A program made the position numbers and the translations under genes. DNA of 64,000 bases, taken from positions 2,418,001 to 2,482,000 of the forward strand of contig NZ_CP197246.1 of assembly GCF_052076145.1 (NCBI RefSeq), in the 5' to 3' direction. The stretch is from Kitasatospora sp052076145. Lineage in GTDB: Bacteria > Actinomycetota > Actinomycetes > Streptomycetales > Streptomycetaceae. The number at the start of each line of letters is the position of its first letter. The first letter of the stretch is position 1. The notes beneath the pieces were generated by a model, which saw nothing but the letters and a program-made list of their open reading frames with translations, was not told where the DNA came from and did no database searches. Shown piece by piece: positions 51,425 through 60,123 of this stretch.

Positions 51425-52570
51425 ATGACCTTTCCACAGCAACGCAACGGGGCACGCGCGGGCGACAACCCGCGCCGAGGGCTGGCCGCGCGCGCCGCAA
51501 GCCGCGTCTGGGCCGACATCAGGCCGCTCGACCCGGTCCGCTCGATCAAGGGCAAGCTCGCCCTGCTGGTGATCGTCTCGGTGTTCCTGGCCACCGGCAT
51601 GATGGAGGTCGCCGTCCGTTCGCGGACCGAGATCCGGGTCATCATGGTCTTCTCGATGATCGCCTCCCTGCTCTTCATGCAGTTCCTCGCCCACGGGCTG
51701 ACCGCCCCGCTGCGCGAGATGACGGCCGCCGCACACGCGATGGCGGGCGGCGACTACAGCCGCCGCGTCGAGGTCTCCTCGCGGGACGAGATCGGTGAGC
51801 TGGCCGAGACCTTCAACCGGATGGCCGGTGATCTGGAGGCGTCCGACCGGCACCGCCGGGAGCTGATCGCCAACGTCTCGCACGAACTGCGCACCCCGAT
51901 CGCCGCACTGCGCGCCGTCCTGGAGAACGTGGTGGACGGCGTCGTGCAGCCCAACCCGCGCACGCTGGGCGCCGCGCTGGAGCAGACCGAACGGCTCGGG
52001 CGCCTCGTCACCCACCTGCTCGACCTCTCCAAGCTGGACGGCGGCGTGGTGCCGCTGGACGCCCGCTCCTTCGAGGTGCGGCCCTTCCTGGACGGCGTGC
52101 TGCGCGGCGTGACGGTGGACGGCGCGACGGCGGGCGGCGCGTACGCCCGGCGGGACGACGTCCGGCTGCGGCTTGACGTCGAGCCGCCGGGCCTGACCGG
52201 CGTCGCAGACCCGGAGCGGCTGCACCAGGTGGTCGCCAACCTGGTCGACAACGCCTGCAAGCACTCCCCCGCCGGCGGCACCGTGACGGTGCTGGCCAGA
52301 CCGGGCGAGCGGCCCGGGGCGCTGGTGCTGGAGGTCGCGGACGAGGGGCCCGGCATCCCGGTGCAGGACAGGTCGCAGGTCTTCGAGCGCTTCGGGCGCA
52401 GCGGCACCGCGACGTCCCAGGGGCCGGGCTCCGACGGCGGCACCGGGCTGGGCCTGGCGATCGCCCGCTGGGCGGTCGATCTGCACGGCGGGCAGATCCG
52501 GGTGGCGGAGGCTGCCAGGGGCTGCCGGATCGAGGTCGCTCTGCCGGGTGAGATCCCGGTCCGCCCGTAA
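51425..52570 (+). CDS. Sensor histidine kinase, intramembrane-sensing type
   Basis: The 381-residue kinase has a 44-residue cytoplasmic start, two helices (about 45-60 and 72-90) joined by only about ten residues, a HAMP domain (about 92-142), the phospho-acceptor His153 in NVSHELRTPIAAL, and an HATPase domain with N-box LVDNACKHS, DEGPGIP and GTGLGLAIAR. With no extracellular domain it must sense within or at the membrane, or through partners. GAGG is just before the ATG. It pairs with the regulator at 50560. Confidence 0.93.
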   Translation: MTFPQQRNGARAGDNPRRGLAARAASRVWADIRPLDPVRSIKGKLALLVIVSVFLATGMMEVAVRSRTEIRVIMVFSMIASLLFMQFLAHGLTAPLREMTAAAHAMAGGDYSRRVEVSSRDEIGELAETFNRMAGDLEASDRHRRELIANVSHELRTPIAALRAVLENVVDGVVQPNPRTLGAALEQTERLGRLVTHLLDLSKLDGGVVPLDARSFEVRPFLDGVLRGVTVDGATAGGAYARRDDVRLRLDVEPPGLTGVADPERLHQVVANLVDNACKHSPAGGTVTVLARPGERPGALVLEVADEGPGIPVQDRSQVFERFGRSGTATSQGPGSDGGTGLGLAIARWAVDLHGGQIRVAEAARGCRIEVALPGEIPVRP

Positions 52571-52576
52571 CCTGCA

Positions 52577-52593
52577 CAGTTGTCACACAACTG
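52577..52593. repeat. Perfect short inverted repeat after the kinase gene
   Basis: CAGTTGT-CAC-ACAACTG begins seven bases past the kinase stop. With a three-base loop it can form a weak hairpin or be a protein site. It is A/T-richer than its surroundings. Confidence 0.5.
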
Positions 52594-52640
52594 GGACAGA
52601 AGGCGGTCGGGGACTCCGTCAGATCAGTTATTCGGGTCCG

Positions 52641-52747
52641 GACCTGCACTTTTGCCCGATTTTGGATAGGTTCGACACTGACGGGGAGGCGCCAGCTTCC
52701 CCGTCAGTGGAGATTTCTAACGCTCGTTTTCGGCCAAATTGCAGGTC
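52641..52747. repeat. 107-bp imperfect palindrome
   Basis: Outer arms of 8 bp (52641-52648 with 52740-52747) and inner arms of 12 bp (52676-52687 with 52698-52709) are perfect, and the segments between them are partly complementary, so the whole element folds into one long hairpin with a 10-base loop. It is richer in A/T than neighbouring DNA. The inner stem followed by a T-containing stretch could end the two-component transcript; the overall design resembles a small repeat element. The words TTCGACACTG and GTCGACACTG recur at each end. Confidence 0.6.
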
Positions 52748-52865
52748 GACACTGTGATCTGGGCGACGCCTGCCCGCTGGGGACTGCGCGATCACTCGTG
52801 GGAGGCGTAGCCTTAATCCCCGCTGTCCACCATCCCAAAAGGAAGCGGAAGAGGGCGGTTGCCCC

Positions 52866-55800
52866 GTGTCGCCACACCCCGAAACCCCCGTCAGCTCGGC
52901 AAGCTCCACTGGCTTCGGCCCCAACGAGTGGCTCGTCGACGAGATCTACCAGCAGTACCTCCAGGATCCCAACTCGGTTGACCGAGCCTGGTGGGACTTT
53001 TTCGCCGACTACAAGCCCGGTACCGAGGTGACTCCAGTGACCCAGGCCGCGACCCAGGTCGGCCCCACGCCGACCGCCGTTGCCGCCCCTGCCCCGACTG
53101 CTGCCGTTCAGGCTGCTCCGGTGGCGCCCGCACCCGCTGCACCGGCCGCTCCGGCTCCGGTACAGCCGGCGCCCGCGCCGCTCGCCGCAGCCCCGGCCGC
53201 TCCCCCGGCGCCGAAGGCCACCGCTGCTGCGGTGTCCGCCCCGGCCGCCGAGGGCCCCGAGCTGATCCCGCTGCGTGGCCCGGCCAAGGCCGTCGCCACC
53301 AACATGGACGCCTCGCTGGAGGTGCCGACCGCCACGTCGGTCCGCGCCGTTCCGGCGAAGTTGCTGATCGACAACCGGATTGTCATCAACAACCACCTGC
53401 AGCGTGCCCGTGGCGGCAAGGTCTCCTTCACGCACCTGATCGGTTACGCCCTGGTCCAGGCCATCAAGGCCAGCCCGGGGATGAACCACAGCTACGTGGT
53501 CAAGGACGGCAAGTCCTTCCTGGTGAAGCCGGAGCACATCAACCTCGGCCTGGCCATCGACCTGGTGAAGCCGAACGGCGACCGCCAGCTGGTCGTCGCG
53601 GCCATCAAGAAGGCCGAGACGCTCGACTTCGTCGGCTTCCTGCAGGCCTACGAGGACATCGTCCGCCGGGCCCGCGCCAACAAGCTGACGATGGACGACT
53701 TCACCGGCGTCACCGTCTCGCTGACCAACCCCGGCGGCATCGGCACCGTGCACTCCGTGCCGCGCCTGATGCAGAACCAGGGCACCATCGTCGGCGTCGG
53801 CGCCATGGAGTACCCGGCCGAGTTCCAGGGCTCGTCCCCGGACACCCTGGCCAAGCTGGGCATCTCCAAGATCATGACGCTCACCTCGACCTACGACCAC
53901 CGGGTCATCCAGGGTGCGGCGTCGGGCGAGTTCCTGCGCACGATCCACCAGCTGCTGCTCGGCGACCACAGCTTCTACGACGATGTGTTCGCCTCGCTGC
54001 GCATCCCGTACGAGCCGGTCCGCTGGGCCACCGATGTCGCCGCCACCCACGAGGACGAGGTCAACAAGACCGCCCGCGTGATGGAGCTGATCCACGCCTA
54101 CCGCGTGCGCGGCCACCTGATGGCGGACACCGACCCGCTGGAGTACAAGCAGCGCCGCCACCCGGACCTCGACGTCGTCGAGCACGGGCTGACGCTGTGG
54201 GACCTGGAGCGCGAGTTCGCCGTCGGCGGCTTCGGCGGCCAGAAGATGATGAAGCTCCGCGACATCCTCGGCCTGCTCCGCAACACGTACTGCCGCACCG
54301 TCGGCATCGAGTACATGCACATCCAGGACCCGAAGCAGCGCAAGTGGCTGCAGGGGCGCCTGGAGAAGCCGTACTCGAAGCCGGAGCGCGAGGAGCAGCT
54401 GCGCATCCTGCGCCGGCTGAACTCGGCGGAGGCCTTCGAGACGTTCCTGCAGACCAAGTACGTCGGGCAGAAGCGTTTCTCGCTGGAGGGCGGCGAGTCG
54501 CTCATCCCGCTGCTGGACGCGACCATCGACTCGGCGGCCGAGCACCGGCTGGACGAGGCCGTCATCGGCATGGCCCACCGCGGCCGGCTGAACGTGCTGG
54601 CGAACATCGTCGGCAAGCCGTACGCGAAGATCTTCGGCGAGTTCGAGGGCAACCTCGACCCGAAGTCGATGCACGGCTCCGGCGACGTCAAGTACCACCT
54701 GGGGTCCGAGGGCACCTTCACCGGCCTGGACGGCGAGACCATCAAGGTCTCGCTGGCCGCGAACCCCTCCCACCTGGAGACGGTCGACCCGGTCGTCGAG
54801 GGCATCGCCCGCGCCAAGCAGGACATCCTGGACCAGGGCGGCACGACCTTCCCGGTGCTGCCGATCCAGGTCCACGGCGACGCGGCCTTCGCCGGCCAGG
54901 GCGTCGTCGCGGAGACGCTGAACATGTCGCAGCTGCGGGGCTACCGCACCGGCGGCACCGTGCACATCGTGGTCAACAACCAGGTCGGCTTCACCGCCGC
55001 CCCGGCGTCCTCCCGCTCGTCGATGTACTGCACCGACGTCGCGCGGATGATCGAGGCCCCGATCTTCCACGTGAACGGCGACGACCCGGAGGCCGTGGTC
55101 CGCGTCGCGCGGCTCGCCTTCGAGTTCCGCCAGGCGTTCCACAAGGACGTCGTGATCGACCTCATCTGCTACCGCCGTCGCGGTCACAACGAGGCCGACA
55201 ACCCGTCGTTCACCCAGCCGCTGATGTACGACCTGATCGACAAGAAGCGCTCGGTGCGCAAGCTCTACACCGAGGGCCTGATCGGCCGTGGCGACATCAC
55301 GATGGAAGAGGCGGAGCAGGCGCTCCAGGACTTCCAGGGCCAGCTGGAGAAGGTCTTCTCCGAGGTCCGCGAGGCCACCCAGACGCCCGCCCCGGCCGCC
55401 AACGGCAAGCCGCAGGCGGACTTCCCGGTGAACATCCGGACCGGCATCTCCGAGGAGATGGTGAAGCGGATCGCCGCCTCGCAGGTCAACCTGCCGGAGT
55501 GGCTGACCGTCCACCCGCGTCTGCTGCCGCAGCTGCAGCGCCGCGCCGCCTCGGTCGAGGACAACACCATCGACTGGGCCATGGGCGAGACGCTCGCCAT
55601 CGGCTCGCTGCTGATGGAGGGCCACCCCGTCCGCCTGGCCGGCCAGGACAGCCGCCGTGGCACCTTCGGCCAGCGCCACGCGGTGCTGATCGACCGGGTC
55701 AGCGGCGAGGACTACACCCCGCTGCTGTACCTGACCGAGGACCAGGCCCGCTACACCGTCTACGACAGCCTGCTGTCGGAGTACGCGGCAATGGGCTTCG

Positions 55801-56615
55801 AGTACGGCTACTCGCTGACCCGCCCGAACGCGCTGGTCATGTGGGAGGCGCAGTTCGGTGACTTCGTCAACGGCGCGCAGACCATCGTCGACGAGTACAT
55901 CTCGTCCGCCGAGCAGAAGTGGGGCCAGCACTCCGGCGTCACCCTGCTGCTGCCGCACGGCTACGAGGGCCAGGGCCCGGACCACTCGTCCGCCCGCCCG
56001 GAGCGCTTCCTCGCGCTGTGCGCGCAGAACAACATGACGGTCGCGATGCCGACGCTGCCGTCGAACTACTTCCACCTGCTGCGCTGGCAGGCGCACAACC
56101 CTCACCACAAGCCGCTGGTCGTCTTCACCCCGAAGTCGATGCTGCGTCTGAAGGCGGCGGCGAGTGCGGCGGCGGAGTTCACCTCCGGCTCGTTCCGTCC
56201 GGTCATCGGCGACACCACCGTCGACCCGGCGAACGTGCGCAAGGTCGTCATCACGGCCGGCAAGTTCTACTACGACGTCGCGGCGGCCCGCACCGAGCGC
56301 GGTGTCACCGACACGGCGATCGTCCGGGTCGAGCGGCTCTACCCGCTGCCGGTGGCCGAGCTCCAGGAGGAGCTGGCCAAGTACGGCGACGACGTCCAGT
56401 TCGTCTGGGCGCAGGAGGAGCCGGCCAACCAGGGTGCCTGGCCGTTCATCGCGATGAACCTGGTCGACCACCTCCAGGTCGTCGTCGGCCGCAGCGCCAA
56501 CGGCTCCCGCCTGCGTCGCGTCGCCCGCACCGCCTCGTCCGCCCCGGCGGTCGGCTCGGCCAAGCGGCACGGCGCCGAGCAGGCGGCGCTGCTGGAGGAG
56601 ATCTTCACCCTGTAG
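52866..56615 (+). CDS. kgd: Multifunctional 2-oxoglutarate decarboxylase/dehydrogenase (E1-E2 fusion)
   Basis: This 1249-residue TCA-cycle enzyme joins an E1 segment leader (NEWLVDEIYQQYLQDPNSVD, 20-39), an Ala/Pro linker (about 55-125), an E2 succinyltransferase core (about 135-365) with catalytic His345 in DHRVIQG and no lipoyl domain, and a full ThDP E1 (AHRGRLNVL, HGSGDVKYHLG, HGDAAFAGQG, VNNQVGF). It works with lipoylated E2 of pyruvate dehydrogenase in actinobacteria and is inhibited by a GarA/OdhI-type protein. The gene is also called sucA. The start is a GTG at 52866. It is preceded by a 107-bp palindrome and followed by a stem-loop. Confidence 0.97.
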   Translation: MSPHPETPVSSASSTGFGPNEWLVDEIYQQYLQDPNSVDRAWWDFFADYKPGTEVTPVTQAATQVGPTPTAVAAPAPTAAVQAAPVAPAPAAPAAPAPVQPAPAPLAAAPAAPPAPKATAAAVSAPAAEGPELIPLRGPAKAVATNMDASLEVPTATSVRAVPAKLLIDNRIVINNHLQRARGGKVSFTHLIGYALVQAIKASPGMNHSYVVKDGKSFLVKPEHINLGLAIDLVKPNGDRQLVVAAIKKAETLDFVGFLQAYEDIVRRARANKLTMDDFTGVTVSLTNPGGIGTVHSVPRLMQNQGTIVGVGAMEYPAEFQGSSPDTLAKLGISKIMTLTSTYDHRVIQGAASGEFLRTIHQLLLGDHSFYDDVFASLRIPYEPVRWATDVAATHEDEVNKTARVMELIHAYRVRGHLMADTDPLEYKQRRHPDLDVVEHGLTLWDLEREFAVGGFGGQKMMKLRDILGLLRNTYCRTVGIEYMHIQDPKQRKWLQGRLEKPYSKPEREEQLRILRRLNSAEAFETFLQTKYVGQKRFSLEGGESLIPLLDATIDSAAEHRLDEAVIGMAHRGRLNVLANIVGKPYAKIFGEFEGNLDPKSMHGSGDVKYHLGSEGTFTGLDGETIKVSLAANPSHLETVDPVVEGIARAKQDILDQGGTTFPVLPIQVHGDAAFAGQGVVAETLNMSQLRGYRTGGTVHIVVNNQVGFTAAPASSRSSMYCTDVARMIEAPIFHVNGDDPEAVVRVARLAFEFRQAFHKDVVIDLICYRRRGHNEADNPSFTQPLMYDLIDKKRSVRKLYTEGLIGRGDITMEEAEQALQDFQGQLEKVFSEVREATQTPAPAANGKPQADFPVNIRTGISEEMVKRIAASQVNLPEWLTVHPRLLPQLQRRAASVEDNTIDWAMGETLAIGSLLMEGHPVRLAGQDSRRGTFGQRHAVLIDRVSGEDYTPLLYLTEDQARYTVYDSLLSEYAAMGFEYGYSLTRPNALVMWEAQFGDFVNGAQTIVDEYISSAEQKWGQHSGVTLLLPHGYEGQGPDHSSARPERFLALCAQNNMTVAMPTLPSNYFHLLRWQAHNPHHKPLVVFTPKSMLRLKAAASAAAEFTSGSFRPVIGDTTVDPANVRKVVITAGKFYYDVAAARTERGVTDTAIVRVERLYPLPVAELQEELAKYGDDVQFVWAQEEPANQGAWPFIAMNLVDHLQVVVGRSANGSRLRRVARTASSAPAVGSAKRHGAEQAALLEEIFTL

Positions 56616-56637
56616 TACCGCCCGTACGACGCCTGTA

Positions 56638-56684
56638 CGACCGAGGCCCGGTTCCCGCCCGCAGCGGGGGCCGGGCCTCGGTCG
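56638..56684 (+). terminator. Stem-loop after kgd
   Basis: A perfect 14-bp stem pairs 56638-56651 with 56671-56684, 22 bases past the stop. The 19-base loop contains a further CCCGC/GCGGG pairing. Confidence 0.8.
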
Positions 56685-56738
56685 TGACGGCGCGTACTAA
56701 TCTGGCGTCTGTCACACCCCACCGGACCGGAGAGCACC

Positions 56739-56918
56739 GTGTACTTCACCGATCGAGGCATCGAGGAGCTGGCGAGCCGGCGCGGCGACGAGGAGGTCAC
56801 CTTCGAGTGGCTGGCCGAGCGGCTGCGCGAGTTCGTCGACCTCAACCCGGACTTCGAGATCCCGGTCGAGCGGCTCGCCACCTGGCTGGCCAGGCTGGAC
56901 GACGAGGACGAGGACTGA
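56739..56918 (+). CDS. DUF6104-family small protein
   Basis: This 59-residue protein begins with GTG (MYFTDRGIEELASRRG) and ends LARLDDEDED. It is acidic, helical and soluble, as in the conserved actinobacterial family found next to the 2-oxoglutarate dehydrogenase gene. GGAGAG lies a few bases upstream. Its function is unknown; the conserved neighbour suggests a link to that enzyme or its regulation. It is too short to appear in most open-frame lists but has its own terminator. Confidence 0.8.
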   Translation: MYFTDRGIEELASRRGDEEVTFEWLAERLREFVDLNPDFEIPVERLATWLARLDDEDED

Positions 56919-56931
56919 CGCAGCGCCGTCG

Positions 56932-56966
56932 GAAGGGCCCGGGAGGTTTCACCTCCCGGGCCCTTC
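56932..56966 (+). terminator. Stem-loop after the DUF6104 gene
   Basis: A perfect 16-bp stem pairs 56932-56947 with 56951-56966 around a TTC loop, 13 bases past the stop. Confidence 0.85.
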
Positions 56967-57011
56967 GTGTCTCTCCGGGCGCCCTTCCCGGGCGTGCTTG
57001 ACATTCACGGC

Positions 57012-57053
57012 ACGCGATATATCGTGTTCTACAGGGAGACGCGATACATCGCG
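57012..57053. promoter_or_regulatory. Paired PadR-type operators
   Basis: ACGCGATATATCGTGT (57012-57027, one mismatch) and CGCGAT-AC-ATCGCG (57040-57053) are palindromes centred 27 bp apart, upstream of the DUF4097-padR operon. The CGATATATCG core is typical of such operons. TTGACA at 56998-57003 is a likely -35 box whose -10 region would be covered by the first site. The PadR protein encoded downstream is the likely ligand. Confidence 0.7.
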
Positions 57054-57079
57054 AATCGCAACGGGAGGCGGGACCAGTC

Positions 57080-57976
57080 ATGAGCCAGTGGGTTGTCAGC
57101 GGACCTGAGAAGATCACCATCGACGAGCCGGTCGGCACGCTCCAGGTACGGATCGTGGCCGGCGCGGTGAACGTCGTCGCGGCCGACGGCCCGGCCCGGC
57201 TGGAGGTCACCGAGCTGGAGGGCGACCCGCTGCGGGTCAGCCTGGAGGACGGCGTGCTCACCGTCTCCTACCCGGAGCTCAACGTGAACCGCTTCTCCGA
57301 GGCCCTGAAGTCGATGGAGTCCGTGAAGTCGCTCTTCGCCACCCTGCGCAGGCACAACCGCGCGGTGGTCTCGCTGGCCGTCCCGGCCGGCGCGGAGGTC
57401 AAGGTCGGCACGGTCTCCGCCGACGCCACCGTCTCCGGCATCTCCGGCCGGGTCTCGGTGCACGGCGCCAGCGGCGAGACCACGCTGGTCGGGCTCTCCG
57501 GCCGCACCGACGCCAACACCGTCTCCGGCAACATCGACGCCCAGGCGGTCTCCGGCGAACTCCGGGCCAAGTCCATCTCCGGCGACCTGACGGTGGTCGC
57601 CGGGCGGGCGGACCGGGTCTCCGCCAAGTCGGTCAGCGGCAACGTCACCCTGGACCTGGACGTCCGGACGGCCGCCGACATCAACGTCACCACCGTCAGC
57701 GGCGCGGTCGGCATCCGGCTGCCCTCGCTGGCCGACACCAAGGTCGAGCTGGGCACCACCAGCGGCGACCTCTCCAGCACCTTCGAGGAGCTCACCGTCA
57801 ACGGCACCTGGGGCGCCAAGCGGCTCTCCGGCGAGATCGGCTCGGGCAGCGGCAAGCTCCAGGTCACCACCGTCTCCGGCGCGGTGACGGTGCTGCGCCG
57901 CCCCGAGCCGGAGGACGACCGGCCGAGCTTCGTCAAGGAGCTGCCCAGCGCCGCCGACACCACCGAGGAGATCTGA
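57080..57976 (+). CDS. DUF4097 beta-strand repeat protein
   Basis: The 298-residue protein consists of repeated beta-helix turns with the recurring word VSG (TVSGNID, AVSGELRAKSISGDLTV, KSVSGNVTLDLDV, TVSGAVGIRL), the DUF4097 pattern. It has no signal peptide or helix, so it is cytoplasmic. Its function is unknown; partnerships with PadR or anti-sigma-like proteins are common. It stops one base before the padR start, so the two are coupled, behind two operator palindromes. Confidence 0.85.
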   Translation: MSQWVVSGPEKITIDEPVGTLQVRIVAGAVNVVAADGPARLEVTELEGDPLRVSLEDGVLTVSYPELNVNRFSEALKSMESVKSLFATLRRHNRAVVSLAVPAGAEVKVGTVSADATVSGISGRVSVHGASGETTLVGLSGRTDANTVSGNIDAQAVSGELRAKSISGDLTVVAGRADRVSAKSVSGNVTLDLDVRTAADINVTTVSGAVGIRLPSLADTKVELGTTSGDLSSTFEELTVNGTWGAKRLSGEIGSGSGKLQVTTVSGAVTVLRRPEPEDDRPSFVKELPSAADTTEEI

Positions 57977-57977
57977 G

Positions 57978-58994
57978 ATGACCCCCGTCTTCGGGCACGG
58001 CCGCCTGCGCCTGTACCTGCTCAAGCTGCTCGACGAGTCGCCCCGCCACGGGTACGAGGTGATCCGCCTCCTGGAGGAGCGCTTCGAGGGCACGTACGCG
58101 CCCTCGGCGGGCACCGTCTACCCCCGGCTGGCGAAGCTGGAGAAGGAGGGCCTGGTCACCCAGAGCACCGAGGGCGGCCGCAAGGTCTACCGGCTCACCG
58201 AGGCGGGCCGCACCGAGCTGGCCGCCCGGCAGGGCGAGCTGGACGAGCTGGAGGCCGAGATCCGCGACTCCGTCGCGCAGCTCGCCGGGGCGATCCGGGA
58301 GGACGTCCGGGACAGCGCGAAGGACCTCCGCGAGGAGCTGTGGAACGCGGCGAAGCAGGCCCCCCGGCCGGGCGGCGGCTCGGGCGGCGACCCGTGGGCC
58401 GGGCCCTGGGGCGAGAAGGAGTCCTGGAAGCGGGCCAAGGAGGAGTTCGCCCAGTTCAAGGCGCAGGCCAAGGAGCAGGCCGCCCGCGCCAAGGAGCAGG
58501 AGCGCGCGGCCAAGGCCCAGGCCAAGGCCGCCGAGGAGGAGGCCCGCCGGCTGCGCGAGCAGTCCAAGGCAGCCCGCAGTGCGGCGCAGCAGGAGGCCCT
58601 GCGGATCAAGCGCCGGGTCGAGCAGCAGGTCCGCGAGGCCGCCGCCCGCGGCGACTGGTCCACCGGCCTGGCCGAGGGCCTCTCCGAGCTGACCAAGGGC
58701 CTGGCCGGGCTGGCCGACGCCGCCAAGTGGGGCACACCCGCGGCGCCGCCCGCCGACGAGGAGATCCGGGTCGACCGGATCGACCTCGACAAGCAGCCCG
58801 TCACCGACCTGCCGCCGTGGGCCGCCACCGACCCCACCGCCGACCCGGCCCGCGAACTGGAACGCCTTCTGGACCGCTTCCGCGACCAGATCCGCGACAC
58901 CGCCCGCGACACCGGCGTGACCCCGGCCCAGCTGGGGGCCGCCCAGGCCGCCCTGGCCGCAGCCGCAGCCCACATCCGCACCACCCTGAGCTGA
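57978..58994 (+). CDS. PadR-family regulator with long coiled-coil tail
   Basis: The 338-residue protein has an N-terminal PadR winged helix (LRLYLLKLLDESPRHGYEV, GTVYPRLAKLEKEGLV, RKVYRLTEAG; about 8-80). The rest is unusual: a helix pair to about 125, a Gly/Pro linker, then an Ala/Glu/Lys/Arg/Gln coiled coil (about 145-225), then an acidic linker and a final helix. Ordinary PadR proteins are about 110-180 residues. The tail may bind the DUF4097 partner, the membrane or nucleoid. It starts one base after the DUF4097 stop. Confidence 0.88.
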   Translation: MTPVFGHGRLRLYLLKLLDESPRHGYEVIRLLEERFEGTYAPSAGTVYPRLAKLEKEGLVTQSTEGGRKVYRLTEAGRTELAARQGELDELEAEIRDSVAQLAGAIREDVRDSAKDLREELWNAAKQAPRPGGGSGGDPWAGPWGEKESWKRAKEEFAQFKAQAKEQAARAKEQERAAKAQAKAAEEEARRLREQSKAARSAAQQEALRIKRRVEQQVREAAARGDWSTGLAEGLSELTKGLAGLADAAKWGTPAAPPADEEIRVDRIDLDKQPVTDLPPWAATDPTADPARELERLLDRFRDQIRDTARDTGVTPAQLGAAQAALAAAAAHIRTTLS

Positions 58995-59001
58995 CCCCGA
59001 A

Positions 59002-59035
59002 GAGGCGGCCCGGTGTCCGCGCCGGGCCGCCTCTG
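59002..59035. terminator. Bidirectional stem-loop between padR and MDR genes
   Basis: A perfect 13-bp stem pairs 59002-59014 with 59023-59035 between convergent genes. Confidence 0.8.
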
Positions 59036-59055
59036 GCTGTCACAAAGTCAGGAAG

Positions 59056-60018
59056 TCACGGCGTCAGGACGAGCTTGCCGAAGACGTCGCCCTTGGCGAG
59101 GCGGGCGAAGGCGTCGCGGGCCTCGGTGAGGGGGTAGGTGGAGTCGACGACCGGGCGGATGCCGGTGTTGGCGCAGAGGGCGAGAAGGCCGGCGAGTTCG
59201 TCCTTGGTGCCCATCGTGGAGCCGAGGACGCGGAGTTCGAGGAAGAAGATCCGGTTCAGCTCGGCGGCCTTGGGGTGCGGGCCGGAGGTGGCGCCGGAGA
59301 TGACGATGGCGCCGCCGGGCTTGAGCGCCTTGACGGAGTGGCTCCAGGTCGCGGCGCCGACGGTCTCCATCACCGCGTCCACCCGCTCGGGCAGCCGGGC
59401 GCCGCTCTCGAAGGCGGCGTCGGCCCCGAGCTCGACCGCGCGGGCGCGCTTGGCCTCGTCCCGGCCGGTGACCCAGACCCGCAGGCCGGCCGCCTTCGCG
59501 AGCACCACGAGTGCCGTCGAGACGCCGCCGCCGGCGCCCTGCACCAGGACGGTGTCACCGGGCTTCACGCCCGCCTTGGTGAAGAGCATCCGGTACGCCG
59601 TCAGCCAGGCGGTGGGGAGGCAGGCGGCCTCGGCGAAGGACAGTTCGGCGGGCTTGGGCAGCAGGTTCCAGGTGGGTACGGCGACGCGCTGGGCGAAGGT
59701 GCCCTGGTAACGCTCGGTCAGGATCGAGCGGGGCTCGTCCGGGCCGACGCCGTGGCCGCTCTGGCCGATCACCGAGTGGATGACCACCTCGTTGCCGTGC
59801 TCGTCGACCCCGGCGGCGTCGCAGCCGAGGATCATCGGCAGCCGCTCGGCGGGCAGGCCCACGCCGCGCAGCGACCAGAGGTCGTGGTGGTTGAGCGTGG
59901 CGGCCCGGACCGTGACCACGCTCCATCCCGGGCGGGCCTCGGGCTCCGGGAGCTCGCCCAACTCCAGGGCGCTCAGCGGGTCGTCGGCGTCGATGCGTGC
60001 GGCGTAGGCGGCGTACAT
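59056..60018 (-). CDS. MDR-superfamily zinc-independent alcohol dehydrogenase/quinone oxidoreductase-like protein
   Basis: The 320-residue NAD(P)-dependent reductase has a GroES-like domain (ATLNHHDLWSLRG, LGCDAAG) and a Rossmann domain with VLVQGAGGGVSTALV. The structural-zinc Cys cluster is missing, as in quinone oxidoreductases, although HDLW-type residues are present. The substrate is unknown. I start at the ATG at 60016-60018 (MYAAYAARIDADDP), the usual beginning for this group; the 20-codon extension is improbable. Its neighbours in both directions are unrelated. Confidence 0.85.
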   Translation of the reverse strand: MYAAYAARIDADDPLSALELGELPEPEARPGWSVVTVRAATLNHHDLWSLRGVGLPAERLPMILGCDAAGVDEHGNEVVIHSVIGQSGHGVGPDEPRSILTERYQGTFAQRVAVPTWNLLPKPAELSFAEAACLPTAWLTAYRMLFTKAGVKPGDTVLVQGAGGGVSTALVVLAKAAGLRVWVTGRDEAKRARAVELGADAAFESGARLPERVDAVMETVGAATWSHSVKALKPGGAIVISGATSGPHPKAAELNRIFFLELRVLGSTMGTKDELAGLLALCANTGIRPVVDSTYPLTEARDAFARLAKGDVFGKLVLTP

Positions 60019-60123
60019 GTCCCGGACACTAGCGGCGAACGGCCGGGGCCCGGAACCACGCAGGAGTGTGACCTCCACCGCGTGTCCCGGGCCCGTGTGT
60101 GGCGAACCGCGTGAGACGACCGC

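Noticed and set aside
52704..56570. Minus-strand open frame of 1288 codons opposite kgd
   Set aside because: It is the high-GC antisense shadow of kgd, rich in Gly, Asp, Val, Arg with no domain; the plus-strand frame has every catalytic motif.
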